Assembly: GCA_036346395.1 (NCBI GenBank)
Contig: CM070611.1
Location: forward strand, 21,834,473 to 21,898,472
Direction of reading: 5' to 3'
DNA: 64,000 nucleotides
From: Hsuehochloa calcarea
Lineage: Eukaryota; Streptophyta; Magnoliopsida; Poales; Poaceae
Shown: one piece after another, positions 33,040 to 44,399 of the stretch
How positions within the stretch are numbered: the stretch's first letter is position 1
How the letters are laid out: each line of letters begins with the position of its first letter
Position numbers and translations under genes: made by a program
Notes under the pieces: generated by a model
Databases searched by the model: none
Told to the model about the DNA's origin: nothing
What the model saw: only the letters and a program-made list of their open reading frames with translations

Positions 33040-34400
33040 GTAGGGATACTCGGCTCTCAAAACTTCTTCTCGCTCCCATGTAGCTTCTTCTTCTGAATGA
33101 TTACTCCACTAAACCTTACAAGAACGAATGACTTTGCTTCGTGACGCTGCTCGCCACATCGAGAATCTTGATTGGTTGTTCCACATAGGTGAGATCTTCT
33201 CAAGATCGATGCTCGAGCAGTGTTTCTTCCGTTGGTACTCGAGACATTTCTTTAATCGATACATGGAAGACATTGTGAGCAAATGATGAGATGCCGTAGT
33301 TCCAAGCGATAAGCAACTTCACCTCTTTTGCCAAAATCTTATAGGGTCCGACAAATCTGGTGCGAAGTTTTCCTTTAGTCTGAATCTCTTCACTCCTGAG
33401 TGGAGTTACCCGAGATAAACAAAATCTCCCATCTCAAGGATAGTTCTCTTCCACGGTTATCGGCATAACTCTTTGTCGGGTTTGAGCTACTTTGGACATT
33501 CTCTTATTGCTTTTACCTTACTTTCACCTTCTTTTATCAATTCTCGTCCAAGAATTGGTGTTCTCCAACTTGATCCCAAAGGAGAGGGTTCTACACTTTT
33601 ACCATACAATGCTTCAAATGGCGACATCTGTAGGCTAGCTTGAAAGTCGTTGTTGTAGGAAAATTCTCGCATAGGGCAAATTCTTGTCCCAGCTTCTTTC
33701 GTAATCTATAGCACAAGCTCAAGCATGTCTTCTAGAACCCGATTTACACGCTCGTCCGCCATCTGCTTGGGGATGATATGTCAGTCTTTGAAGTTGAGTC
33801 TAGTTCCCAAAGCTTCATGTAGACTCGCCAAAATTTTGAAGTGAAGCTGCGAACCTCCGCTGACACAATTTTCTTGGGTATACCATGTAGACAGACGATC
33901 CTCGCCATGTACAATTCTCGCTAACTTATTGCTTCGTAAGTGGTCTTGACCGAATAAAATGAGCCACTTTTGTTAATCGGTCAATTATTACCCAAATGGA
34001 ATCACAACCTGATTGGGTCCTAGGTAGTCCGGTGATAAAATCCATACCAATCTCCTCCCATTTCCACTCGGGAATTGGTAATGGTTGTAATAATCCGCAG
34101 TCTCTCGATGTTCTCGCTTAACACGACATACATCACAACGTGCAACAAACTCGCGATTTTCGCTTCATACTAACCCACCAATACTTTTCCTTCAGATCCC
34201 GTACATCTTGGTACTCCGGGATGGATAGAGTAAGGTGATTCATGAGCTTCTTCGTAATCGCTTGTCCGGTTTCATGATGTTTAGGTACACGATGCGGTTG
34301 CCAAACCATACGTGCCCCGCCGCCTTCGTAAAAATCTCGGGCTTTGCCTCTTCTCATGTTCTTCATGATTTCTTTGATGTCTTCGCCTTCTAGCCTGTTT
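33040..34400 (-). pseudogene. Integrase of gypsy family G, fragmented
   Basis: Read leftward, the zinc-binding part (DLKEKYWWVSMKRK) is near 34195-34150, and the catalytic core lies between 34100 and 33480 in several frames. A 61-codon frame (33672-33487) has REFSYNNDFQASLQMSPFEA and ELIKEGESKVKAIRE. The C-terminal tail near 33170-33050 encodes a W(S)NHSEEEATWEREE stretch, as in chromoviral integrases. Frameshifts are frequent. The linker at about 34400-34540 towards RNase H has no clear motif. Confidence 0.82.
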
Positions 34401-34539
34401 TTCTCGATCCGACTTTGTATGGTTGGTTGACTTCCACCGTGTTGATCTGACTTTGACCGACAATTTCCAGATTCGGATGCTTTAGTTCTTCATACAACTC
34501 GTTGATTTTCTTGAACTAACACCGTGTTGCAAGATGCTT

Positions 34540-35720
34540 TCCTACTCGTGAGCATCCGCTACCACGCTGGCTTTACCCGTGATAATGAATTCCATGGTCA
34601 TAATCTTTTATCACTCTAACCATCTTCTTTGCTCGAGATTAAGATCCGATCGGGTGAAGATATATTTGAGACTTTATGATCTGTGAAAATCTCACAATGT
34701 TACCAATAAGATAATGCCGCTGATTTTCAAAGCATGCACAATTGCCGCTAATTCTAGATCAAGAGTTGGATAATTTCCTTCATGTGGCCTTAATCGACGA
34801 GATGCATAAGCCACAACCTTTCCTTCTGCATCAAGACATCCTAGTTTCAAGTGATGCGCCCTGTAAAACTTCAAAATCCTTACGATATCCGTAAGACTAG
34901 CACCGTGCAGAGACTAGTCTTTTCTTCACTCTTGAAAACTATGTTCACAAGAACTTGTCCATTCAAATTTCTTTTCCTTCTTCAGAAGTTGAGTCATGGG
35001 TTTGGCGATCTTGGAGAAACTTTCAATGAATCATGTAATATCCACTAATCCAAGAAAACTTCTCACTTCTGTGACAGACTTGGGTTGCTTCCAATCTATT
35101 ACAGCTTCAACCTTTGAGGGGTCTACTGCAACTCCTCCTGCTGACACAATGTGTCCAAGAAAAGCCACTTGACTGAGCCAAAATTCACTTTTGCTGAGTT
35201 TGGCATAAAGTTGGTGTTCTCGGAGTTTGTCCAAAATAATTCTAAGATGTTTTTCATGCTCTTCCACATCTCTTGAGTAGATGAGAATATCATCTATGAA
35301 TACCACCACAAACTTATCCAAGAATTCCATGAACACTTTGTTCATCATATTCATGAAATAAGCAGCGGCATTTGTTAGTCCAAATGACATCACCGTGAAC
35401 TCGCATACCCATATCCGTGGTGAAGGTCGCCTTCTAATATCTTCCTGGCCCGATTTTTAACCGATGGTAGCCCGACCTCAAATCAATCTTGAGAAAACAC
35501 TGGCTCCTTTAAGTTGATCAAACAGATCATCTATCCTAGGTAACGGATACTTATTTTTGATTGTTACCTCGTTGAGTGATCTATAGTCCACACACATTCT
35601 CATACTATTGTCTTTCTTTTTGACAAATAGATCGAGCTCCCAAGGCGATGAACTCGGTTGAATGTAACCTTTACTCAGTAGTTCTTCGACCGCTTCTTCA
35701 ACTCGCTAGATCGCTTAGGC
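34540..35720 (-). pseudogene. Reverse transcriptase and RNase H of gypsy family G
   Basis: The RT palm is in a 120-codon frame (35393-35031): MMSFGLTNAAAYFMNMMNKV, the catalytic VFIDDILIYSRDVEEH, SEFWLSQVAFLGH, and VRSFLGL followed by a break. Upstream fragments near 35640-35450 (IDYR-like and DLRSGYHQ-like coding in broken frames) give the fingers. RNase H is at about 34900-34600, with LDAEGKVVAYASRRLRPHEG and LDLELAAIVHALK. The catalytic Asp pair is intact, but the gene is broken on both sides. Confidence 0.88.
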
Positions 35721-35735
35721 ATTCAGTAGGGTCGC

Positions 35736-36245
35736 TCAAATTGAGCATCCCTCGACTAAGTCAATTAAGAACATTATGTCCCGGTCCGGTGGCATACCAG
35801 GTAAGTCCTCCGGAAAAACATCTGGATATTCTTGTACCACGGGTATATCTTCCAGTTTCACTTCCTTTAAACTGGTCAAGATAGGACTTCTTTCCGTAGA
35901 AGTCTTGGGTTGGAACTCTACTGAAATCCCTTGTTCATTGGTGAGGTTGATAGATCTACTAGCACAATCTATCCTACCTTGATTTTTGGTAAGCCAGTCC
36001 ATTCCAACGATTACATCCAATCCTTGCGAACGCAAGACTATTAAGTTTGCCGAGAAAGTTACTCCAGAGATTTCAAAGGTAAGATTCGGACAGAATAAAC
36101 TAGCCCTCATTTCTGAGCCCGGGGAATGGATTAACATGGGCTTAACTAAGGGGGAGGTAGATAACCCATACTTTTCCACAAACTTATTTGACACAAAAGA
36201 ATGCGAAGCTCCGGAATCAAATAAAATTGATGCCGTAATCGAGTT
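35736..36245 (-). pseudogene. Retropepsin-like protease of gypsy family G, well preserved
   Basis: On the element strand, ILFDSGASHSFVSNKFVEK is encoded at about 36228-36172 with an intact DSG active-site triplet. The frame continues for about 150 codons through LDVIVGMDWLTKNQG (about 36020-35976) to EYPDVFPEDLPGMPPDR, the conserved linker into RT. This is the least damaged pol segment of the element. It would release Gag and Pol proteins from the precursor. Confidence 0.87.
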
Positions 36246-36369
36246 GACAAGGAACGTACCAAGAACAACATCCGTGTCGCATAGGCTTCCTCCATGGTGA
36301 CATGATTCACAAGTCCTTCATGAACCGACCAATGGTCTTGAGGGACCGCCGAGACCAAGCTCGGGTGTT

Positions 36370-37388
36370 GGCTTGATGGGGTGGCAGTCACGCTTCTTGG
36401 GACACTTATTGGCATAGTGACCCAACTCGTTGTGTTGAAAGCAAGTGATTCTGCTTGGAAATAGTCAGCCTCACTGAATCGACCTCCGATGAACTACTAC
36501 TAATCCGGAAGTATTTGGGCGCGGACACGAGGCCGAACTCTTGGTGTAGTAGTTCGGAATCTCCCACGCCGAGGTGGTCGAGACCGAGAGAAACGAGGCA
36601 TGGGTAGTCCTCCGAGTTAAACTTCGAGCCGCCATCCTCCGCTTATGATTCTCCATTTCTTGATGTTTGCCTTCTGGCGTATGGCCTTATTTACCAACCG
36701 CTGAAAGTCGGTAAAATCTCGAGAAATCAAACGAACAGAGAGTTCGTCATTGAACCCTTCCGTAAATCGCTCTTGCTCGCTCTTCGCTCTCGCTACATCC
36801 TCGGGGCATAGCGAGCAAGTTGGTTAAACTTATGCGATACTCGCCGATCGAACGGTTTCTTGGCGGCGAGCTAAACTCCTTCTTTTTCAAAGTAATCATG
36901 CCGATGGAATGTGAGATCGGGAAAGCTTGCATGAACTCATCCCAAGTGATTTCTTGGGCATTAGCATGGGACATGCTGAAATTATCCCACCATTACGATG
37001 CGGGACCAATCAAGCGATGAGAGGCAAACAAAACTCTCTCACGATGTGCATTGAGCAATATCCAGCTTTACCAATAGCCCTAAGCCAATCATCTGCGTCC
37101 ATGGGTTCCGTGCTACTAGAAAATATTGGCGGACGCATCCTCATGAACTCTCACAAAGTCACTCTTGCGGGAGGTGGAGGAGCATGATAGGCTGCTGACG
37201 CTTGAGTATTCTGGTTGTTGTGAAGGGACTGGGCTAGCAACTCAATCGATGAGTCCGATTGGCCATCATTTGCGCGCCATCAGAGCTTGATTGGAGGAGG
37301 TGGTGGTGTTGAACTGGTTTTCTTGATAATCGGCATTCTCATTTCCTTGCCCTCTAGCACTGACACTTCCGGTGCGGGTGGTCACCAT
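36370..37388 (-). pseudogene. gag of gypsy family G
   Basis: The likely start is ATG (complement 37388-37386) with MVTTRTGSVSARGQGNENAD. The capsid region follows: FMRMRPPIFSSSTEPMDADD at about 37150-37090, SHANAQEITWDEFMQAF at about 36970-36920, and KKKEFSSPPRNRSIGEYR. The zinc knuckle near 36450-36404 reads CFQHNELGHYANKC, with His where the second Cys is expected. The copia element lies 50 bp upstream of the start codon, so it separates gag from the 5' LTR and the extra ORF. Confidence 0.8.
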
Positions 37389-37437
37389 CTGATGAACTCT
37401 TCACAGATTAGACAAGAGAGACAGGAATTATAAGAGT

Positions 37438-39045
37438 TGAAGGACCGAAATGGCAACAGAGGGGGGGTGAATGGTGCCTAAAAATTAATACTCCCCTTTA
37501 CTGTATTTAAACAAGCCTACAAAGATCTCTGGAGATCTAAAGAAAGTAAATGAAGCAAGATCAAATAACAAAACAAGCCTCGGCCGTTTCTTCCGAAATC
37601 GGAAGCTCGCCAAGAAGGTGCGGAAGTTCCGCTATGTAGTTCCAGGTGTATGGCGCTGAAGTTCCGCTTAGCGGTACTTCCACAGATAAAATCTAAGCTC
37701 CGATTATCCCGATCAAGAACGTAACGCTCGGTTTTTGCCCAAAATCCAAACTACTTTTGATCTGTTGTTCTTCTCTCGTCAAGTTTCACAGATATCATCC
37801 TAAACAACATCTTGACCATATTGAGAAGAAGTTGCTAGCAAAGGTTCAACAAACAAAGCAAAATCGGGTTTCTTGAGGAATACGAAAGAAAGACCAAAAC
37901 CCGTGAATCGAGAGATTCTTAGATTCTTAGCTCATGAAACATTGAGGATATATTAGCAATATCAAAACGACTCTATCTCTCAAGTTTCATGCACTCTCAT
38001 AAGATAAATCAAAAGATACACCAACCCTAGATATTCAACGTAAAAAAAGTGAGAGGAAGAGTTGCAAAATCAAGTAATCAAAACCTCGATTTCATTGATT
38101 GAAACAAGGATTACAGAGGTAAAGCAAAGAGGAATGATTACAATAGATTTCAGTTCGTACATTCCAACTCAAACACTCTCCAAAAAACAAAACAAACTCT
38201 CCAAAGCAAACCCTAATTTTATCTCCGTATGCCAACCCTAACCTGTGGTTCTCCCTATTTATAGCCTTTGCTAATGGGCCTCCAACCCATTAAGCCCGCC
38301 ACCGAACGGAACCGCCTCCACTTTTGCCGCTTGCGAAAAGACCCTTTCGCCTTTGCGCACCTTCCGAAGCCTCCAGACACCTTGCCGCCCTGACACGCAA
38401 CCACCTCAAGATTCACGCCGCCTTCGACACATCCGACCGTTCGACCTCAACGCCGCTCGCGCTTAGTCCGATCACCTGCGTGTCCCACCACGACTTCGCC
38501 TCGATGTCCCGCACCAACACGCACAAAAACACATCACATAGCATTGCACAATATCATAGCATCAACATTTGTATAAGACTCAAACTCATACGTAATCAAA
38601 ATCACAAATTAACCTTCTACGCAGATTCGACACAATCGGAAGTTCCAGACTTACCACAAATGGAAGTTCCGATTTCTAACATCGCACTTGTCGATTATCG
38701 GAAGTTCCGCTTACCATTGCGGAACTTCCGATCTTCTAACATCCGTAAACCCTGATTTTCAAAACCGATTTTCATCTCGGAGGAAACTTAACACGGTATT
38801 ATCGGACACTCCGCTACCTCATGTGCGGAAGTTCCGATTTTCTTCACCAAACTCAAAACCTGTGTTAATCGGAAGTTCCTATTTCCAACGCCAGAGTTTG
38901 ACATCGAACTTCCGCCTATACACACGGTAGTTCCGATTTCGATTCAAGATGAAGCGGTCCAAACCTAAACACTCAACTCTCAACCTATTCAACACAATGT
39001 CAAATACTCATCACTCGAATGGAGGACCTCTCACATGGTCTCTCA
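37438..39045 (-). repeat. 3' LTR of the copia element
   Basis: On the plus strand it starts TGAAGGACCG and ends GGTCTCTCA. It contains many copies of a GGAAGTTCC palindrome at about 37590-37680 and 38635-38935. It is almost the same as 46801-48420, with short indels near C- and G-rich words. Confidence 0.95.
38255..38264 (-). promoter_or_regulatory. TATA box in the copia 3' LTR
   Basis: CTATTTATAG on the plus strand is CTATAAATAG on the element strand. The U3 with the palindrome cluster lies to its right (upstream on the element strand). The partner is at 47614-47623. Confidence 0.6.
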
Positions 39046-40690
39046 ATCTCCCCTTGATGAGTATATTGACAATCACCAAAAAGCATAAGATGAGTTTGAG
39101 TTTAAAGTCAACCAAGGTCTAAACAAGAGTAGTTAAGCTCAAGACCATGTTGACAAAAGAAAAGACTTGAGATGAGATGAAAGAGCAATTTTGCACAAAA
39201 CTCAAGGCTTTTCTCCGAAGGCTTTTTCTTTCCAAAATTCTCCCCTTTGGCAATAAAATCATCAATATGAAGAAAAGGGAGGAAAAGACTATATGATGTT
39301 CATTTTAAGCATTAGAAGCCATGTAGATTATCCAAAATGACTATTAGAGAATTACACCAAGCCATAACACGTAAGAATGCTATCAAGATCATGACAATTG
39401 ATGTATAGAATAGCTAAGATGTAAAATCAATAATCGATTAATGATCCAATTCTTTAGCAAGTCAATTAAACCAAGATTGCAGTCTAGCTAAAGGTATCCA
39501 AGGATGATACAAGCCATGTCAAATAATCTAAGTTGAACCAAGAAGACTCATATCGAATAGCTTTAGAGTGCTACCATTGAAGAAAGACTCATTTTATCCG
39601 TAACTTGGTCTTTTAATGATAAGCAATTTTAGCACACATTTTTTTTAAAGGTTTTTTATGGTTTTATCTCAGTAAAGCAAGCTCTGGACTAGGTGCCATC
39701 CACAACTGCCTCCTGAGCTTCAACCATTTTTCAAATTGTAACCATGTGCTAGATCCCAAGCCTTATCGACCACTCCAAGCAATGACTTTAGGAGGTGATC
39801 TTAGGTCATCCAAGGCTCCCCCGAGTTCATGCCTAGTGCAATGGCAAGCGCCTCATGAGAAAGATTTGGTGAGATCAGTTTTTTCGCACAAAGGAGATCT
39901 TTTTTTTTTTTGCTTTTGAAGTTCTTAGACCAATGATTTAAAGATAAGTCAAGTTTCTTAACAAAGCGACATAGCTTACTCAAAAGTTCAAAGGAGATAC
40001 AAGACTCAACTCGACCTACTTGACATGGCGAAAATCATAAAAGGATAGCTTCAACTGCACTAGTCTCAAGAGCTATTATGACAAGATTTTAATTCAAGTT
40101 TAGCATTTTTAATCACCTTAGCATGACAAAGACTAAGCTACACATAAAAAGTCATGATAGATCTAGCAGTTTAGCATAAATCATGGCAAGATGTAAAGCA
40201 GTGAAAATAGATCATAAGGATAATAAACAAGGCTCCATTTGATTATAATGCAATGCATGATGAAATGCACGAAAATCGATTCCCTTCAGAATGAGATGCA
40301 TCTTTTAATTACAAAGTTGAGTTATGTCATAATTAAGAACTGGAATAACCAAGATGAACTCCCCGAACCAAAAGAACAAAAACGAGAATCGATAAGAGAA
40401 AGCAGAAAAGACAGGTCCTTTAGAGCATAGAAAAGATATAGAGAAAACTATCGCTCAGATGTGTTCTTATCTACCCCATATGATTCTAGGACTATCACCG
40501 ATCAACTCATACACTAAGGAGCAAACATCTGTCCCTGTCTACCCAAGGGTGGCCCGACTCGCTAGAACCTATAAGAAGTGAGTAAGCTCTACTTAGAGAA
40601 GGAAAAGACACTAATAAGCAAAGATCCTAGAAGCACAAGATAAGAAATAGCGATCAAAGCAATTTGGCAAGAGAACCACTCTAACCTATT
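39046..40690 (-). other. Copia polypurine tract and long 3' non-coding region
   Basis: ATCTCCCCTTGATGAG (39046-39061) gives the element-strand polypurine tract CAAGGGGAGAT against the 3' LTR. A second purine tract, CCAAAGGGGAGAA on the element strand, lies near 39237-39250. The remaining 1.4 kb is AT-rich with no recognisable protein. SIRE-clade elements often carry an envelope-like frame here, but I see no open frame longer than about 65 codons. Confidence 0.7.
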
Positions 40691-42270
40691 TGGAAGGACT
40701 TGACCCAAATATTAAAAGAAATGTAACGTAAAGAAGTAATAGTATAATATAATATAATACAAGAGTAGCACAAAGCTCCTCACAACAATCCGTAAGGACA
40801 AACCACCCCAAGCTCTCCGCAGAGTGAAAACCGAGAGTCGTCCAGAGGCTTAGTGAAGATATCACCAACCGGTGCTCACTCTCCACAAACCGAGCACAAT
40901 GTCACCCTTCTCTACATGGTCTCAAGAAAGTGATATCGATATCAATATGCTTGGTCCGAGAATGTTGCATTGGGTTCTTGGCAATGCAAATCGCAGACGT
41001 GTTATCACAAAAGAGTGGAACGCAATGATAGATAACCCAAAATCCCGCAGGTCGAGACCATCCAAAGCACTTGGCTACAAAGAATCGACAGCAAAGAACT
41101 CGGCCTCTCGCAGCGGATCGCGCAACACCGGATTGCTTCCTTGACGACCGGGGAGACAAGAGAAGTGCCAATGAATTGGCAAGTGCCGAAGTGCTCTTCC
41201 TATCTATCCTCTGACCAAGCAAAGTCGCGTGATCGGAGAAGGCTCTAAGAGATAGACAAGAAGAGGAAGAGTACGGATGCCATAGTCAATGGTAGCTCGA
41301 AGGTACCGAAGATGCGTTTCACCGCCGACGATGAGATACGCGAGGAGAAGCTCAAACCGAGCACAAAGACACACGAGAAAAATGTATGTCCGGTCTCGAG
41401 GTCGTGAGGTACAAGAGAGAGCCAATCATGCTCTGAACTCCTTTTGGTCAATGAGTTCGCCGCCTTCATCCGGATCCAGGCGGATGTAGATGCCATCGGA
41501 GTTGATATCGGCTTTCCATCATTCATGTCGAAACGCTCAGAGGTCTCGAGTGTATTTGCCTTGATGAAGAAAGGTACCCCCGAGTCTGTTTGATTTGGAA
41601 GCCAAGGAAGAAGCTCAACTCGCCCATCATGCTCATTTCAAACTCCGAGCTCATGACATCGGAAAAGCGGGAAACGAGAGCATGCGAGGAGCCGCCAAAG
41701 ATAATGTCATCCACATAGATCCGACGAGCGGAAGATCGGTGCCAAGACGGCGGATGAACAAGGTCTTGTCAATTTTACCCATCTCAAAACCATGGCTCGT
41801 GAGATAGGACTTAAGCCTTTCATACCAAGCTCGGGAGCTCGCTTGAGTCCATACAAAGCTTTGGAAAGCTCAGACATGGTTAGGGTATTTGGGGTTCTCG
41901 AAACCAGAGGTCAGTTCGACATAGACTTCTTCCTCAATAAGGCCATTGAGGAAGGCACTCTTGACATCCATCTGGTAAAGCTTGAAACCCTTAGAAGTCG
42001 CAAAGGCAAGGTGATTCTAATGGCTTCAAGTCTAGCTACGAGGGCAAAGGTCTCTTCAAATCTAGACCTCAACTTGAGAGTACCCCGAGCTACCAAACCT
42101 AGCCTTGTTTCAATGACTAACCCATCTTCACTTTGCTTGTTCTTGAACACCCATTTGGTCCCAATGATATTGTGACCTTGAGGGGCTCAACAAGGACCGG
42201 ACCTTGTTTCTTTCAAAGTTTTCCAACTCCTCATGCATAGCATTTGTCCAAGACTCGTCAGATAGAGCAT
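40690..42270 (-). pseudogene. Reverse transcriptase and RNase H of the copia element
   Basis: Read leftward, RT starts near 42270 with MHEELENFERNKV and YHWDQMGVQEQAK-like coding. The catalytic YxDD region is MDDIIFGGSSHALV (about 41714-41675), followed by EFEMSMMGELSFFLGFQIKQ. RNase H at about 41200-40905 keeps VPLFCDNTSAICIAKNP and QHSRTKHIDIDITF, the copia-type RNase H end. Frames are broken between these blocks (for example around 41900-41750 and 41500-41240). Confidence 0.87.
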
Positions 42271-43530
42271 GACAAACGTCTTTGGGCTCAAAAGAGGTGA
42301 CGAAGGCAGAATGGAGACAGAAGAGAGACAAGCCAGCTTTGGAACGTGTGACACGCTCGAAGAGGTCTCCAATTATCTGCTCTGAAGGATGGTCCTTTTG
42401 AATGTGTCTTGGAGGTCCAGGGTGAGATGAAGAAGTGGCCTCTACCTCATTAGCAGATGAGATAGGAACAGAGCCACTAGCTTCAGAAGATGCAGAAGGT
42501 AAGGGCTGATCTCCTCGAGGTGCAGTGGAAGAAGGCACCTCAAGAGGAGGAGGAAGAACTTGATCAGGTAGACAACCTTCATCTCCGTCTTCCTCTTCGT
42601 CCACAAATATGGACTCAGACTGCTCTAAAGAACCTGAGATATCAGGCCTAGTCCCCGGACTGGCCTCATCGAAGGTCACTTCACAGGTTTCTACCATTTT
42701 ACTAGACTCGCAGTTCCAGACTCTATAGGCACGAGAAGAAGTCGAGTAACCCAGAAAGATCCCATCACAAGATCGTGACTCGAACTTATCTAGGTTCCCA
42801 GACTTCATAATAAAACACTTGCATCCAAACACACGAAAATGCGAGACTGGTTTTCGCCCATATCTCAACTCATAAGAAGTGCGATGCAAGAGTGCCCAAG
42901 AAAAACTCATAGAAACATGACAAGCAAGTAGCAATTGCCTCACCCAAAACTTCCTAGGTGTAGAGTACTCATCAAGCATCGCCCCGCCATCTCGACTAAG
43001 GTACGGTTCTTCCTCTCCACAACGCCATTTTGTTGGGGGACGATGGAGACAGGCGGTGCTCTACACTGCCTCACCACGAAACTCTCAAAATAGGAATTCT
43101 TGAACTCGGTGCCATTATCACTGCGAATTGCTCGTAATGCACCGGGAGCTCAACGAAAGCCTACTAAAAAGACCGAAAAGAGTAAACGCCTCATCCTTCG
43201 AGGCTAAGAAAAACACCCAAGAGTACCTCGAGAAGTCATCGACCACAACAAGAATATACCACTTCCCTCCTGCCGATCAGACTCGAGCCGACCAATCAGT
43301 ATCCATATGGAGCAGCTTGTCCCGTGCATCGATCATTGTCCTTGTGGATCGAGAGTGAGGAGCAAGAACCATCTTGCCGTCTTGGCATGGAGAGCAAACT
43401 AGATCCTTGACCATCTTGAGTTTTGGCAACCCACGAATGAGATCGTGGCACGACTCGTGTCAAATGATCAAAGCCTATATGACCTAGTCTCCTATGCCGT
43501 AAAGTCAAATCACGGATTCGAAGCAATTAA
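42270..43530 (-). pseudogene. Integrase and GAG-pre-integrase domain of the copia element
   Basis: The GAG-pre-integrase motif (LRHRRLGHIGFDHLTRVV) is at about 43505-43450. The integrase core lies leftward in broken frames to about 42980. The C-terminal part is a long frame (42979-42128) with MLDEYSTPRKFWVRQLLLAC, LRYGRKPVSHFRVFGCKCF and GIFLGYSTSSRAYRVWN, then an acidic, Ser/Pro-rich linker before RT. The FGCKCF and GYS motifs are typical of copia integrases. The 283-codon frame is the longest surviving coding stretch of this element. Confidence 0.87.
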
Positions 43531-43539
43531 ACAGGAGAG

Positions 43540-44300
43540 GATCACGGAAGACTCGGAAAAATCAGCACGAAAGATCCTCCCATATCGAGAAATCCCGCAA
43601 ACTAGACTACCCAAGAATCAAGAATTTTGCAATTGTTTTTCTTAAAGCTCACCTCGAAACCGTCATCGTAAGTCGAGAGAAGAAAGCGATTATCTCGCAG
43701 CTTACTTACTAAGGCAACATCTTTTAAAATAAAGGAATCATTAATGCTCACAGTACCTTTAGCGATGACGCGCCAAATGAAGCATCTCCAAAGTGATTGT
43801 CTCATCACCGAGCACGGGCTAGGAAGAAAACCAACGAGAATCTCGGTCATATAGCGAGAACAACCGAGTCTACAATCCGGACCTTTCCTTCGGCCCGCGA
43901 CCACTCGAGTCAAACAAAGAGTGAAGTCTCGAGATCGGGTGAATCAATAGTGATTTGGGCACCCAATCCGAGTAACACACGAGAATGATGAAGTAGTCAA
44001 GCAAGATCGACCTCTATCTACCCTACTCTCGTCACTCAACATGTCAAAAGATCTCAGCCTGTTGTTGGATCCGACTGCTATGGGAGAGCGAGTCGAAGTG
44101 CCAGTAACAAGCTGATCTCGCCGCGGGTAGCTATCTCGAAAGGAAAAACGAGATCTACCCTCAGGACGGCGGAAGTTACGACCAAAGGGAGCATGAGGAT
44201 GAAAATCAGAAAACTCAGAAAAACCAAGTCCTCGATCTTGCCCAAAATCATCGATGGAACAAACCTAGACCTCGTGTTGGTCTTAGGTGCACTCAAGATC
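43540..44300 (-). pseudogene. Copia protease region
   Basis: The 103-codon frame 43913-43602 has GCSRYMTEI, the copia protease signature (normally DSGCSRHMT), with the catalytic Asp-Ser lost to a frame change just upstream. SINDSFILKDVALVSKLRDN follows, the usual continuation. Further upstream (44300-44000) coding is scrambled. Confidence 0.75.
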
Positions 44301-44399
44301 CGGGGTGACTTCGAATGTGCCTAAGAAACTCAACACGGTCTCTACGCGATCTTGGCGCGCTCAAGCAATGATCAACTAAATGTCCATCTTTACGGATGA

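Noticed and set aside
41792..42175. 127-codon plus-strand frame
   Set aside because: Antisense shadow of the copia reverse transcriptase.
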